This document shows positions 23,600 through 32,395 of a stretch of DNA of 37,918 bases, one piece after another. The first letter of the stretch is position 1, and every line of letters begins with the position of its first letter. The position numbers were made by a program, and so were the translations under genes. Origin of the DNA: an uncultured Gemmiger sp. GTDB taxonomy: Bacteria; Bacillota; Clostridia; Oscillospirales; Ruminococcaceae. The DNA lies in contig CALXHO010000018.1 of the NCBI GenBank assembly GCA_944388125.1, forward strand, positions 1 to 37,918, in the 5' to 3' direction. The notes below the pieces were generated by a model, which was given only the letters and a program-made list of their open reading frames with translations, ran no database searches and was not told where the DNA came from.

Positions 23600-24957
23600 G
23601 GGCGCTGATGCTGGCCGCCATGCAGAGCGGCAGCGGCAAGACCGCCGTGACCTGTGCCCTGCTGGCGGCGGCCCGGCGGCGGGGGCTGGACGTCCACCCC
23701 TTCAAGACAGGCCCCGACTACATCGACCCCATGTTCCACACCCGGGCGGCGGGACGGCCCAGCCGCAACCTGGACCTGTTTCTGCAGGGGGAGGCGGGCG
23801 TCCGCCGCACATTGGCCACTGCGGGGACTGCTGCCGGGGAGGGCTTTGCCCTCATCGAGGGCGCCATGGGCTACTACGACGGCATGGCGGGCGGCACCGA
23901 TGCCGGCGCCTGGGCGGTGGCAAATGCCCTGGGCGTCCCCGCCATCCTGGTGCTGCGCCCGGCGGGGCAGGGGGTGACCCTGGCGGCCCAGCTGTATGGC
24001 ATGCTGCACTTTCGCACCCCCAGCCACATTGCCGGGGTGCTGTTCAACGGCTGCAAGGCGTCCCTGGCCGACTACCTGGCCCCCATCGTGACCCGGGAGA
24101 CGGGGCTGCCGGTGCTGGGCACCCTGCCCCCCTGCGACGCGGCAAAGTTCGACAGCCGTCACCTGGGCCTGCAGACCCCCGGGGAGATCGCCGGCCTGGA
24201 CGCCCGCTTTGCCGCACTGGCCGAGCTCCTGGAGCAAAACGCCGACCTGGACAGACTGCTGGCCCTCGCCGCCGACCTGCCGGATGGGCAGCCCAGCCTA
24301 ACCAGGGTAGGCAACCCGGTTTGCCGCATTGCCGTGGCCCGGGACGAGGCCTTCTGTTTCACTTACGCCGACAACCTGGACGCCCTGCAAGGGGCGGGGG
24401 CGGAACTCTGCTTTTTCAGCCCGCTGCACGACGAGGCACTGCCCCGGGACTGCGACGCCCTCTATCTCTGCGGCGGCTACCCGGAACTCCACGCCGGGGC
24501 GCTGGGCCAGAACGCCCCCATGCGTCAGGCAGTGCGTCAGGCGGTGGCTTCCGGCATGCCCACGGTGGCCGAGTGCGGGGGCTTTCTCTACCTGGGCCAG
24601 GCATTGGAAGATGCCGGCGGCAACCGCTTCCCCATGGCGGGGGCGCTGCCGGGGGAGGGCTTCCGCACCGACCGGCTGCGGCGGTTCGGCTATCTGACCC
24701 TGATGGCGGACACGGACAGCATGCTCCTCCGCAAGGGTGACACGCTGCCCGCCCACGAGTTCCACTACTGGGAGGCCCGGCAGCCCGGCGGCGACCTGAC
24801 CGCCCGCAAACCCGGCCGGGACAAGAGCTGGCAGTGCTGCTTTGCGGGGCCGACGATTTACGCCGGGTTCCCGCACCTGCATTTCGGGGGCAGCCTGCCC
24901 CTGGCAGAACGCTTTGTGGCGGCGGCCGCTGCCTACCGCCAAAGAAAGGCTGAATGA
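23596..24957 (+). CDS. cbiA: cobyrinate a,c-diamide synthase
   Basis: A 453-residue glutamine amidotransferase of the CobB/CbiA type. The N-terminal synthetase domain has P-loop QSGSGKTAV (10-18) and the HPFKTGPDYIDPMFH motif. The C-terminal triad-type glutaminase has nucleophile Cys327 in VAECGGFLYLG and a late histidine in FPHLHF. It amidates the a and c side chains using glutamine and ATP. It overlaps cbiET by 4 nt; the next start codon begins 2 nt after the cbiA stop codon. Confidence 0.95.
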   Translation: MRALMLAAMQSGSGKTAVTCALLAAARRRGLDVHPFKTGPDYIDPMFHTRAAGRPSRNLDLFLQGEAGVRRTLATAGTAAGEGFALIEGAMGYYDGMAGGTDAGAWAVANALGVPAILVLRPAGQGVTLAAQLYGMLHFRTPSHIAGVLFNGCKASLADYLAPIVTRETGLPVLGTLPPCDAAKFDSRHLGLQTPGEIAGLDARFAALAELLEQNADLDRLLALAADLPDGQPSLTRVGNPVCRIAVARDEAFCFTYADNLDALQGAGAELCFFSPLHDEALPRDCDALYLCGGYPELHAGALGQNAPMRQAVRQAVASGMPTVAECGGFLYLGQALEDAGGNRFPMAGALPGEGFRTDRLRRFGYLTLMADTDSMLLRKGDTLPAHEFHYWEARQPGGDLTARKPGRDKSWQCCFAGPTIYAGFPHLHFGGSLPLAERFVAAAAAYRQRKAE

Positions 24958-24958
24958 A

Positions 24959-26035
24959 ATGAAATTTACTTCGATCGCCTCCCTGTTAAAAGCCATCCCC
25001 GCCCCGGATGAAACTGCCCGGGCGGCGGCCCTGGCCCACTGGGATGCCCTGGCAAAGCCACTGGGGAGTCTGGGGGCCCTGGAGGAGGACATCGCCCGCA
25101 TAGCCGCCGTCACCGGTGACCCTGATGTCTGTTTGCAGCGCCGCACTCTGCTGGTGCTCTGCGCCGACAACGGGGTGGTGGCCCGGGGCGTCACCCAGAC
25201 CGACAGCAGCGTCACCGCCGTGGTGGCAAAGGCCCTGGCGGAAGGCAACAGCACCGTCTGCCACATGGCCCGTCAGGCAAACTGCCGGGTGGTGCCGGTG
25301 GATATGGGCATGCTGCCCCACGGGCCCATCCCCGGCCTGGTGGACTACTGCGTCCGTCCGGGGACCGATGACATCACCAAAGGTCCTGCCATGACCCGCG
25401 CCCAGTGTGAGCAGGCGGTGCTGGCCGGGGCAAACTTGGCCGCCCGGGCGGCGGAACAGGGAGCGGACATCCTCGCCACCGGGGAGATGGGCATCGGAAA
25501 CACCACCACCTCGGCGGCGGTGGCCTGCGCCCTGCTGGGCCTTGCCCCGGAGGAGGCCGTGGGCCGCGGGGCGGGCCTTTCCGACGCCGGCCTTGCCCGC
25601 AAGCGGGCGGCTGTGGAAGAGGCCCTTGCCCTCAATCAGCCCGACCCTGCCGACCCCCTGGATGTCCTCGCCAAAGTGGGCGGACTGGACATTGCGGGGC
25701 TGTGCGGCGTCTTTCTGGGGGCGGCGGCCTGCCGGGTGCCGGTGCTCATTGACGGAGTCATCAGCGCGGTGGCAGCTCTGTGCGCGGCAAGGCTCTGCCC
25801 CGGCGCCCGCCAGGCTATGCTGGCCAGCCATGTGTCGGCGGAACCCTGCGGCCGGCGGCTGCTGGAAGCGCTGGAACTCCATCCCCTCATCTGCGCCGGC
25901 ATGCGCCTGGGGGAGGGCAGCGGCGCAGTGGCAGCCCTGCCGCTTCTGGACCTGGCACTTTCCGTCTACCACGGCGGGCGGACCTTCGGCGCTCTGGGCA
26001 TGGAGGCTTACACGCCCCAGGAGGACAAGCCATGA
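24959..26035 (+). CDS. cobT: nicotinate-nucleotide:dimethylbenzimidazole phosphoribosyltransferase
   Basis: A 358-residue enzyme that activates the lower-ligand base to its alpha-riboside phosphate. Family motifs are DALAKPLGSLGALEE, LCADNGVVARGVTQTD, ATGEMGIGNTTTSAA and GRGAGLSDAGLARK. The catalytic base is Glu319 in LGEGSGAVAALP. The ATG at 24959 overlaps nothing but follows AAAGG within the end of cbiA; longer upstream frames encode CbiA's complement of codons out of frame and are not homologous. No lower-ligand synthesis gene is nearby, so the base is probably salvaged or made elsewhere. Confidence 0.94.
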   Translation: MKFTSIASLLKAIPAPDETARAAALAHWDALAKPLGSLGALEEDIARIAAVTGDPDVCLQRRTLLVLCADNGVVARGVTQTDSSVTAVVAKALAEGNSTVCHMARQANCRVVPVDMGMLPHGPIPGLVDYCVRPGTDDITKGPAMTRAQCEQAVLAGANLAARAAEQGADILATGEMGIGNTTTSAAVACALLGLAPEEAVGRGAGLSDAGLARKRAAVEEALALNQPDPADPLDVLAKVGGLDIAGLCGVFLGAAACRVPVLIDGVISAVAALCAARLCPGARQAMLASHVSAEPCGRRLLEALELHPLICAGMRLGEGSGAVAALPLLDLALSVYHGGRTFGALGMEAYTPQEDKP

Positions 26036-26574
26036 TGACACTGGTGATCGGCGGCGCGGCCTCAGGCAAGAGCGAGTTTGCGGAGGCTCTGGCCCGGCAG
26101 TTTGCCAGCCCCCGGGTCTATATCGCCACCATGCAGCCCTTCGGGGAGGAGGCTCTGGCCCGCATCCGGAAGCACCGGGACCGCCGCGCCCGCATGGGCT
26201 TTACCACCCTGGAGTGCTACACCGGTCTTGCCACCGCCTGCGACGCCCTGCCGGGGAACGCGTCGGTGCTGCTGGAATGCCTGGGCAATCTGGTGGCCAA
26301 CGAGCGGTACAGCCCCGACGGCGGCGGCGAGGGCGCCGCCCTGGCCGGGGTGCTGTGCCTGGCCGACCGCTGCCGGGATCTGGTGGTGGTGACCAACGAG
26401 GTCTTTTCCGGCGGCTCGGACTACGAGGGAGACACCCTGGGTTATCTGCGGGAACTGGCCAATGCCAACCGCGCCCTGGCCGCCCGGGCCGACCGGGTGG
26501 TGGAACTGACGGTGGGCCTGCCCAACTGGCTCAAGGGCGGGCCGACACAATCGGAGGAGGAGAACCCACATTGA
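26032..26574 (+). CDS. cobU: adenosylcobinamide kinase / adenosylcobinamide-phosphate guanylyltransferase
   Basis: A 180-residue bifunctional enzyme. The P-loop is GGAASGKS (7-14), and His48 in RKHRDRRA corresponds to the guanylylated histidine of Salmonella CobU (His46). LLECLGNLVANE and VVTNEVFSGGSDYEGDTLGYLRELANANRALA are conserved, and GLPNWLKG closes the fold. It phosphorylates adenosylcobinamide and transfers GMP to it. It overlaps cobT by 4 nt and cobS by 4 nt. A second, much shorter CobU-like gene lies downstream. Confidence 0.94.
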   Translation: MMTLVIGGAASGKSEFAEALARQFASPRVYIATMQPFGEEALARIRKHRDRRARMGFTTLECYTGLATACDALPGNASVLLECLGNLVANERYSPDGGGEGAALAGVLCLADRCRDLVVVTNEVFSGGSDYEGDTLGYLRELANANRALAARADRVVELTVGLPNWLKGGPTQSEEENPH

Positions 26575-27344
26575 AACAGGCTCTGCGCGCGGTGGACGCC
26601 GCGTTTTCCATGTTTTCGGCCATTCCCATGCCCCAGATGGACTGGGACAAGGGCGGGCTCAGGTATATGCTGTGGGCCTTTCCCCTCATCGGGGCAGTGA
26701 TGGGCGGGCTGTGCACCCTGTGGGCGCTGGCGGCGGATGCCCTGGCCCTGCCCGCGGTGCTGCGGGGGGCGGGGCTTTGCCTCATTCCCCTGGCCGTGAC
26801 GGGCGGGGTGCATCTGGACGGCTTTGCCGACACCTGCGATGCCCTTGCCAGCTACGCCCCGCCGGAAAAGCGCCGCCAGATCCTCAAGGACCCCCACATG
26901 GGCGCCTTTGCGGCCATCCGGCTGTGCGGGTGGTTCGTAGCGGACTTCGCCCTGTGGGCGGCTCTGCCGGAATTTCTCGCCGTCGCTGTGACGCTGGGGT
27001 TCTGCCTGTCCCGGGCGCTGTCCGGGCTGGCGGTGGCCCGCTGGCCTCTGGCCAGCGATACGGGACTGGTCCATACTTTTGCGGAGGCCAGCGACCGCAC
27101 CGCCACCGGGCGGTTTCTGACAGTTGTCGCCCTGCTGCTGACAGTGGGGCTGGCTGCCTGCGGGGTGCAGGGTGCTGCCATGGCCGTGGCTGCCTATGGG
27201 GTATGGCTCTGGTACCGGCGGATGGCCCGGGTGCAGTTCGGAGGCATTTCGGGGGATCTGGCCGGATGGTTTGTGCAGACCTGCGAGGTCTGGATGCTGG
27301 GGGCTTTGTGCGCGGTGCAGTATCTTGCCGCCGCATGGCATTGA
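26571..27344 (+). CDS. cobS: adenosylcobinamide-GDP ribazoletransferase (cobalamin synthase)
   Basis: A 257-residue polytopic membrane enzyme that joins adenosylcobinamide-GDP to alpha-ribazole. The signature HLDGFADTCDAL (81-92) supplies the acidic metal-binding residues, and QFGGISGDLAGW lies near the end. The reading frame needs a TTG start at 26571, which overlaps the cobU stop (ATTGA) and follows GGAGGAGG at about 26553. The start KQALRAVDAAFSMFSAIPMP aligns with the family, supporting this non-ATG start. Confidence 0.93.
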   Translation: MKQALRAVDAAFSMFSAIPMPQMDWDKGGLRYMLWAFPLIGAVMGGLCTLWALAADALALPAVLRGAGLCLIPLAVTGGVHLDGFADTCDALASYAPPEKRRQILKDPHMGAFAAIRLCGWFVADFALWAALPEFLAVAVTLGFCLSRALSGLAVARWPLASDTGLVHTFAEASDRTATGRFLTVVALLLTVGLAACGVQGAAMAVAAYGVWLWYRRMARVQFGGISGDLAGWFVQTCEVWMLGALCAVQYLAAAWH

Positions 27345-27363
27345 CAGGGAGGAAAAAGAAGCT

Positions 27364-27720
27364 ATGATGTTTGTGACGGGTCCGCTGTTTGCAGGCAAGC
27401 GGGACTATGTCTGCCGCGCCCTGGGCTGTACGCGGGAGGAGCTGGCCGCCCGGGCGGTGTGGGACGTGCAGGACCTGGCCGCCGACGCCCCCGATGCCGG
27501 GGCGCTGGCAGCGCTGGCCGACCGCCTGGCCGGGTACGAGGTCGTCATCGCCACCGAGGTGGGGGGCGGGGTCGTGCCCGTGGACGCCAGGGAGCGCGCC
27601 GCCCGGGAAGCCGCCGGACGCCTTGCCTGCCTGCTGGCCCAGCGGGCCGAAACCGTTGTGAGGGTCGTCTGCGGACTGCCGCAGACCCTGAAAGGAGATT
27701 CATCATGCTGGTCTATCTGA
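27364..27720 (+). CDS. short, degenerate CobU-like protein
   Basis: A 118-residue protein that matches only the ends of CobU. The N-terminal VTGPLFAGKRDYV (4-16) sits where CobU has its P-loop, but the Ser/Thr after GK is Arg. The middle section, including the guanylylated His and its RR neighbours, is absent. The C-terminal half has IATEVGGGVVPVDARERAAREAAGRL (62-87) and GLPQTLKG (104-111), like the CobU C-terminus. Full-length CobU is about 180 residues and is encoded 0.8 kb upstream. It is unlikely to be an active kinase; a regulatory or alternative role in nucleotide-loop assembly is inferred. It starts 19 nt after cobS and overlaps cobC by 16 nt, which suggests coupling. Confidence 0.78.
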   Translation: MMFVTGPLFAGKRDYVCRALGCTREELAARAVWDVQDLAADAPDAGALAALADRLAGYEVVIATEVGGGVVPVDARERAAREAAGRLACLLAQRAETVVRVVCGLPQTLKGDSSCWSI

Positions 27721-28313
27721 TCCGCCATGGACAAACCGTATACAATGCCGAAAAACGCTACCAGGGCACCCGGGACATCCCCCTGTCCGACGCCGGCCGC
27801 GCCGGGCTGCACAAGGCCGATTTCACCCCCGACGCCCTCTATGTCTCGCCTTTGACCCGGGCCCGCCAGACGGCGGAGATCCTTTTCCCCGGCGTTGCTC
27901 AGATCCCGGTGCAGGATCTGCGGGAGATGTGCTTCGGCAGCTTTGAGGGCCGCAACTACATCGAGATGGAACACGACGCCGAGTACCTGGCCTGGGTGGC
28001 CTCCAACAGCGAGACCGCCTGCCCCGACGGCGAGCGCAAGGCGGATTTCTGTGAGCGCACCTGCAAGGCCTTTGCGGGGGTCATCGACGAGGCTCTGGCC
28101 AAAGGGGTGGAGCGCCTGGCCATTGTGGCCCACGGCGGCACCCAGATGGCCTCGCTGGAGCGGTTCGGCCGCCCGGCCCGGGGCTACTACGACTGGTGCG
28201 CGGGCAACGGCGGCGGCTTTGTTCTGGACGCCTCTCGCTGGAAGACCGACCGGGTTCTGGATCTGGTGGGGACGGTGGATTACGGCAATCCTCCGGCCAG
28301 GGAGGCACAGTGA
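27705..28313 (+). CDS. cobC: histidine phosphatase family protein, probable alpha-ribazole phosphatase
   Basis: A 202-residue phosphoglycerate-mutase-fold enzyme. The catalytic motif LIRHGQTVYNAEKRYQG has His8, the second histidine is His143 in IVAHGGTQ, and LYVSPLTRARQTAEIL supplies the phosphate-pocket arginine. REMCFGSFEGR is typical of CobC. It should remove the 5' phosphate from alpha-ribazole phosphate or adenosylcobalamin phosphate; operon position supports this, since sequence alone cannot exclude another phosphomonoesterase. The ATG follows AAAGGAG inside the previous gene, and its TGA overlaps the cbiB GTG. Confidence 0.9.
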   Translation: MLVYLIRHGQTVYNAEKRYQGTRDIPLSDAGRAGLHKADFTPDALYVSPLTRARQTAEILFPGVAQIPVQDLREMCFGSFEGRNYIEMEHDAEYLAWVASNSETACPDGERKADFCERTCKAFAGVIDEALAKGVERLAIVAHGGTQMASLERFGRPARGYYDWCAGNGGGFVLDASRWKTDRVLDLVGTVDYGNPPAREAQ

Positions 28314-29284
28314 CGGTGGCGGCTGCCGCCCTCTGCGGCTTTGTCATCGACCTGTTTCTGGGGGACCCGGCCTGGATGCCCCATCCGGTGGTGTTCATGG
28401 GGCGGTGCATCTCGGCACTGGAAAAACTGCTGCGCCGTATCTTCCCCAAAACACCCAAAGGGGAACTGGCCGGGGGCGTGGTGCTGGCGGCGGTGCTGCC
28501 CCTGGGCACCCTGGTCTTTACCGGGCTCTGCGTGTGGGGGCTGGGCCTTGTCCATCCGGTATTCAGCTTTGCTTTGCAGGTGCTCTGGTGCTGGCAGGCC
28601 CTGGCCGTCAAGGGCCTGCGGCAGGAGAGTGAAAATGTCCGTCATGCCCTGGTCAGCGGCACCCTGGACGACGCCCGCAAGGCTGTCAGCCGCATTGTGG
28701 GGCGGGATACCGTTGCCTTGAGCCGGGAGGGAGTCATCCGTGCCGCGGTGGAGACGGTGGCGGAAAACTTTTCCGACGGCGTGGTGGCGCCCCTGTTCTG
28801 GATGCTTATCGGCGGGGCGCCCCTGGCCCTGGCCTACAAGGCGGTCAACACCATGGACAGCATGGTGGGTTACAAAAACGACCGCTATCTCTACTTCGGC
28901 CGGGCGGCGGCAAAGCTGGACGATGCCGCCAACTGGCTGCCTTCCCGTCTGGCGGCGCTGCTGCTGGTGGCGGCGGCGCCCCTCACCGGCCAGAACGCCG
29001 GACGGGCCTTTGCCCTCTGGCGCCGGGACCGACGCAAACATGCCAGCCCCAACTCCGCCCAGACCGAATCCGCCATGGCGGGGGCGCTGGGCGTGCGGCT
29101 GGCGGGGCCTGCCAGCTACTTCGGCAAGGTCCTGGGAAAACCCTGGATCGGGGACGACACCCGGCCCATCGAGCCCCAGGACATCACCCGGGCAAATCGG
29201 ATGCTCTATGTGGGCAGCGCCCTCGCCCTGGTACTTTTCTGCGGGGTGCGGCTGGGCGTCCTGGCCCTGGCCCTGACCCTGTAA
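28310..29284 (+). CDS. cbiB: adenosylcobinamide-phosphate synthase
   Basis: A 324-residue polytopic membrane protein that attaches (R)-1-aminopropan-2-ol phosphate to adenosylcobyric acid. The N-terminus FVIDLFLGDPAWMPHPVV is the family hallmark. AAVETVAENFSDGVVAPLFW, KAVNTMDSMVGYKNDRY and HASPNSAQTESAMAGALGV are also conserved. It starts with GTG at 28310, overlapping the cobC stop codon by 4 nt and preceded by GGGAGG. A 36-nt gap separates it from cobD. Confidence 0.94.
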   Translation: MTVAAAALCGFVIDLFLGDPAWMPHPVVFMGRCISALEKLLRRIFPKTPKGELAGGVVLAAVLPLGTLVFTGLCVWGLGLVHPVFSFALQVLWCWQALAVKGLRQESENVRHALVSGTLDDARKAVSRIVGRDTVALSREGVIRAAVETVAENFSDGVVAPLFWMLIGGAPLALAYKAVNTMDSMVGYKNDRYLYFGRAAAKLDDAANWLPSRLAALLLVAAAPLTGQNAGRAFALWRRDRRKHASPNSAQTESAMAGALGVRLAGPASYFGKVLGKPWIGDDTRPIEPQDITRANRMLYVGSALALVLFCGVRLGVLALALTL

Positions 29285-29320
29285 TGCCGTAAAAAAATCA
29301 CACACCGAAAGGAGACTGCC

Positions 29321-30400
29321 ATGCAGCTGACCCACGGAGGAGACTGGGAGGGCTATCGCCGGGAATACGGCGGCATGCCGCTGGATTTTTCGGCCAACGT
29401 CAGCCCCCTGGGCATGCCGGATACCGTGCGCCAGGCCGCTGCCGATGCCCTGGCCGACGCCTGGCGCTACCCCGACCCTCTCTGCCGGCAGCTGCGGGAC
29501 GCCCTGGCTGCCTATCATGGGGTGGATGCCGGGCAGATCGTCTGCGGGGCGGGGGCGGCGGACCTGATCTTCCGCCTGGTGCTGGCCCGGCGGCCCCGGA
29601 GGGCTCTCGTCACCGCCCCCACCTTTGCCGAGTATGAGCAGGCCCTGGCCCTGGCGGGCTGTGCGGTGGAGCACCTGACCTTGCGGGAGGAAACCGGCTT
29701 TGTGCCGGGGCAGGACCTGCTGGACGCGGTGCGCCCCGGCATCGACATGGTCTTTCTCTGTGAGCCCAACAACCCCACCGGCCGCACCTCCCCTAAGGCG
29801 TTTTTGCAGCAGGTTCTGGCCCGCTGCGCCGGGTGCGGGGCGCTGCTGGTGGTGGACGAGTGCTTCAACGAATTCCTGCCCGACCCGGCGGGGCATACTT
29901 TGACAGGGGAACTGTCCGGGGAACACGGCAAAAACCTGGCGGTGCTGCGGGCCTTCACCAAGAGCTTTGCCATGGCCGGGCTGCGTCTGGGCTATGTGCT
30001 GTGCGGGGACGCTGCCCTGGCGGAACGGCTCTATCACTGCGGCCCGCCCTGGGCGGTGTCCGGACCTGCCCAGGCGGCGGGGATGGCGGCTTTGCAGGCT
30101 GCCCCCCACTGCCTGCCAAAACTTCGGGCGGTCATCGGGGCGGAGCGCCCCAGACTGGCCGCGGCCCTGGAGGCCATGGGCTGCAAGGTCATCCCCGGGG
30201 AGGCAAACTATCTGCTCTTTTATCACGCCCTGCCCGACGGCAGCCCCGACGCCGGCCTGGCCGCCCGGCTGCGGACAAAGGGCGTCCTGCTGCGGGACTG
30301 CTCCAACTATTTGGGCCTGGGCCCCGGCTGGTACCGCACGGCGGTGCGTGGGACGGAGGAAAACGGGGAACTGCTCAAACGCTTGCGGGAGGTTCTGTGA
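29321..30400 (+). CDS. cobD: threonine-phosphate decarboxylase
   Basis: A 359-residue PLP enzyme of aminotransferase fold type I. THGGDWEG and LDFSANVSPLGMP open the protein, CEPNNPTGRTS is the aspartate-aminotransferase-like substrate segment, DECFNEF contacts the cofactor, and Lys214 in AFTKSFAMAGLRLGY binds PLP. It decarboxylates L-threonine O-3-phosphate to aminopropanol phosphate, used by the preceding CbiB. No threonine kinase (PduX-like) is in the window. The ATG follows AAAGGAG; its stop overlaps the cbiP start by one base. Confidence 0.94.
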   Translation: MQLTHGGDWEGYRREYGGMPLDFSANVSPLGMPDTVRQAAADALADAWRYPDPLCRQLRDALAAYHGVDAGQIVCGAGAADLIFRLVLARRPRRALVTAPTFAEYEQALALAGCAVEHLTLREETGFVPGQDLLDAVRPGIDMVFLCEPNNPTGRTSPKAFLQQVLARCAGCGALLVVDECFNEFLPDPAGHTLTGELSGEHGKNLAVLRAFTKSFAMAGLRLGYVLCGDAALAERLYHCGPPWAVSGPAQAAGMAALQAAPHCLPKLRAVIGAERPRLAAALEAMGCKVIPGEANYLLFYHALPDGSPDAGLAARLRTKGVLLRDCSNYLGLGPGWYRTAVRGTEENGELLKRLREVL

Positions 30401-31890
30401 TGGCAAAGTGCATCATGGTGCAGGGCACCATGTCCGGGGCGGGCAAAAGCCTGCTGGTGACGGGGCTGTGCCGGGCCTTTCTGCGCCGGGGACTGCGGGT
30501 GGCGCCCTTCAAGAGCCAGAATATGGCCCTCAACAGCTATATCACCAAGGACGGGCTGGAGATCGGCCGGGCCCAGGCTGCCCAGGCCGAGGCCGCCGGG
30601 GTGGAGCCGGATGTGCGCATGAACCCCATTCTGCTCAAGCCCAGCAGCGACACCGGCAGCCAGCTCATCGTCAACGGGGAGGTCCGGGGCGACTACCGGG
30701 CCGCCGACTATTTCAAGCTGAAAAAGACGCTGATCCCGGACATTCTCGCCGCCTACCGGAGCCTTGCTGCCGAGAACGACGTCATCGTCATCGAGGGGGC
30801 AGGCAGCCCGGCAGAGATCAACCTGCGGGAGGGGGACATCGTCAACATGGGGTTGGCCCAGCTGGTGGACGCCCCTGTGCTGCTGGCCGGGGACATCGAC
30901 CGGGGCGGGGTGTTTGCCCAGCTTTACGGCACGGTGGCCCTGCTGGCCCCTGAGGAAAAAGCCCGGCTCATCGGCACCGTCATTAACAAGTTCCGGGGGG
31001 ATGTGTCCCTTTTGCAGCCGGGCCTGACCCAGCTGGAAGCTCTCACCGGCGTTCCGGTTCTGGGAGTGATCCCCTGGCTGGATGTGGACATCGACGACGA
31101 GGACAGCCTCTCCCGGCGCCTGACCCGGCGGGAAGGCGGTCGCCCGGTGGACATTGCGGTCATCCGCCTGCCCCGCATCTCCAACTTTACCGACTTCTCC
31201 CCCCTGGAGGAGCACCCGGCCCTGGGGGTGCGGTATGTGGGGGCGGTGAAAGACCTGGGCCGCCCCGACCTGGTCATTCTGCCCGGCACCAAGAGTACCA
31301 TGGCCGACCTGGCCTGGATGCGGCAGAACGGGTTGGAAGCCGCTGTCCGCAGGCTGGCGGCCTCCGGGGTGCCGGTGCTGGGGGTCTGCGGCGGCTATCA
31401 GATGCTGGGGCAGACTCTCGACGACCCCGACGGGGTGGAAGGCGGCGGCAGCATGGCGGGCATGGGGCTTTTGCCCTGTGCCACCGTTTTTGCGGGCAGC
31501 AAGACCCGCACCCGGGTCACCACCGCCGTGGAGGACGGCCCCTTTGCCGGGGCAAAGCTGGACGGCTACGAGATCCACATGGGCCGCACCCGCCCCCTGA
31601 CCGACGATGCCGTTCCCTTTGCCCGTCTGTCCGACGGCCGGGCGGAAGGCACCGTGGCCGGGCAGGTGTTCGGCACCTACCTGCACGGGCTGTTTGACAC
31701 GGGAGAGCTCACCGCCGCTCTGGCCCGGTGGCTTCTCAGCCGCAAGGGCCTGGACCCGGCGGCAGTGAGCAAACCCGTCGACCGCAACACCTACCGCCAG
31801 CAGCAGTATGACCGGCTGGCGGAGGCACTGGAACAACACCTGGACCTGACCGCCATCTGGCGGGCAATGGAGGAACGCTGCCATGGATAA
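30400..31890 (+). CDS. cbiP: cobyric acid synthase (adenosylcobyrinate amidotransferase)
   Basis: A 496-residue glutamine-dependent amidotransferase that amidates side chains b, d, e and g. The N-terminal ATP-binding domain has MSGAGKSLL (11-19) and PFKSQNMALNSY. The C-terminal glutaminase has nucleophile Cys330 in GVCGGYQMLG and His429 in GTYLHGLFD. The start MAKCIMVQGTMSGAGKS sets the ATG at 30400 (GTGATGG), directly at the cobD stop; the much longer open frame upstream is cobD read in another frame. Its last 8 nt overlap the next gene. Confidence 0.95.
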   Translation: MAKCIMVQGTMSGAGKSLLVTGLCRAFLRRGLRVAPFKSQNMALNSYITKDGLEIGRAQAAQAEAAGVEPDVRMNPILLKPSSDTGSQLIVNGEVRGDYRAADYFKLKKTLIPDILAAYRSLAAENDVIVIEGAGSPAEINLREGDIVNMGLAQLVDAPVLLAGDIDRGGVFAQLYGTVALLAPEEKARLIGTVINKFRGDVSLLQPGLTQLEALTGVPVLGVIPWLDVDIDDEDSLSRRLTRREGGRPVDIAVIRLPRISNFTDFSPLEEHPALGVRYVGAVKDLGRPDLVILPGTKSTMADLAWMRQNGLEAAVRRLAASGVPVLGVCGGYQMLGQTLDDPDGVEGGGSMAGMGLLPCATVFAGSKTRTRVTTAVEDGPFAGAKLDGYEIHMGRTRPLTDDAVPFARLSDGRAEGTVAGQVFGTYLHGLFDTGELTAALARWLLSRKGLDPAAVSKPVDRNTYRQQQYDRLAEALEQHLDLTAIWRAMEERCHG

Positions 31891-32395
31891 AGGACTCATC
31901 CATCTCTACACCGGGGACGGCAAGGGCAAGACCACGGCCGCCATGGGCCTGGCCCTGCGCGCGTTGGGCAACGGCCTGCGGGTGACGGTGGTGCAGTTTC
32001 TCAAGGATGGCCGCAGCGGGGAACTGGACCCCCTGCGCCGCCTGGGGGCGACGGTCTATACCGGCCGCCCGGGAACGAAATTCGTCTTTCAGATGAACGA
32101 GGCCGAAAAGGCGGAGGTTCGTGCCCTGCAGAATGCCCAGCTGGCCCAGGCCCTGGAAAACGACTGTGACCTGCTGGTGCTGGACGAGGCCTGTGCCGCC
32201 CTGCGTCTGGGCATGGTGGAGGAGGCCCTTCTCCGCCGTGCTGTGCTGGACCGCCCCGGGAACCGGGAAGTGGTCCTGACCGGGCGGGACCCAGCCCCCT
32301 GGCTGATGGAAGCAGCCGACTATATCACCGAGATGCGCTGTGAGCGTCACCCCTACCAGAGGGGCATCCCGGCCAGAAAGGGCGTGGAATACTGA
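31883..32395 (+). CDS. cobO: cob(I)yrinic acid a,c-diamide adenosyltransferase
   Basis: A 170-residue ATP:corrinoid adenosyltransferase of the CobA/CobO/BtuR type. The P-loop is YTGDGKGKTTAAMG (9-22), VVQFLKDGRSGE follows, and LLVLDEACAALRLGM is the Walker-B-like region; ends with the usual MRCERHPYQRGIPARKG tail. It transfers the adenosyl group of ATP to Co(I) corrinoids, giving the coenzyme form. It overlaps cbiP by 8 nt and cbiC by one base. The gene is also called btuR or cobA in other species. Confidence 0.94.
   Translation: MDKGLIHLYTGDGKGKTTAAMGLALRALGNGLRVTVVQFLKDGRSGELDPLRRLGATVYTGRPGTKFVFQMNEAEKAEVRALQNAQLAQALENDCDLLVLDEACAALRLGMVEEALLRRAVLDRPGNREVVLTGRDPAPWLMEAADYITEMRCERHPYQRGIPARKGVEY

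Noticed and set aside
25407-26570. An N-terminal extension of cobS
   Set aside because: It is cobT and cobU read in another frame; CobS homology begins at the TTG at 26571.
29833-30399. An N-terminal extension of cbiP
   Set aside because: This part is cobD read in another frame; the family start MAKCIMVQGTMSGAGKS begins at 30400.
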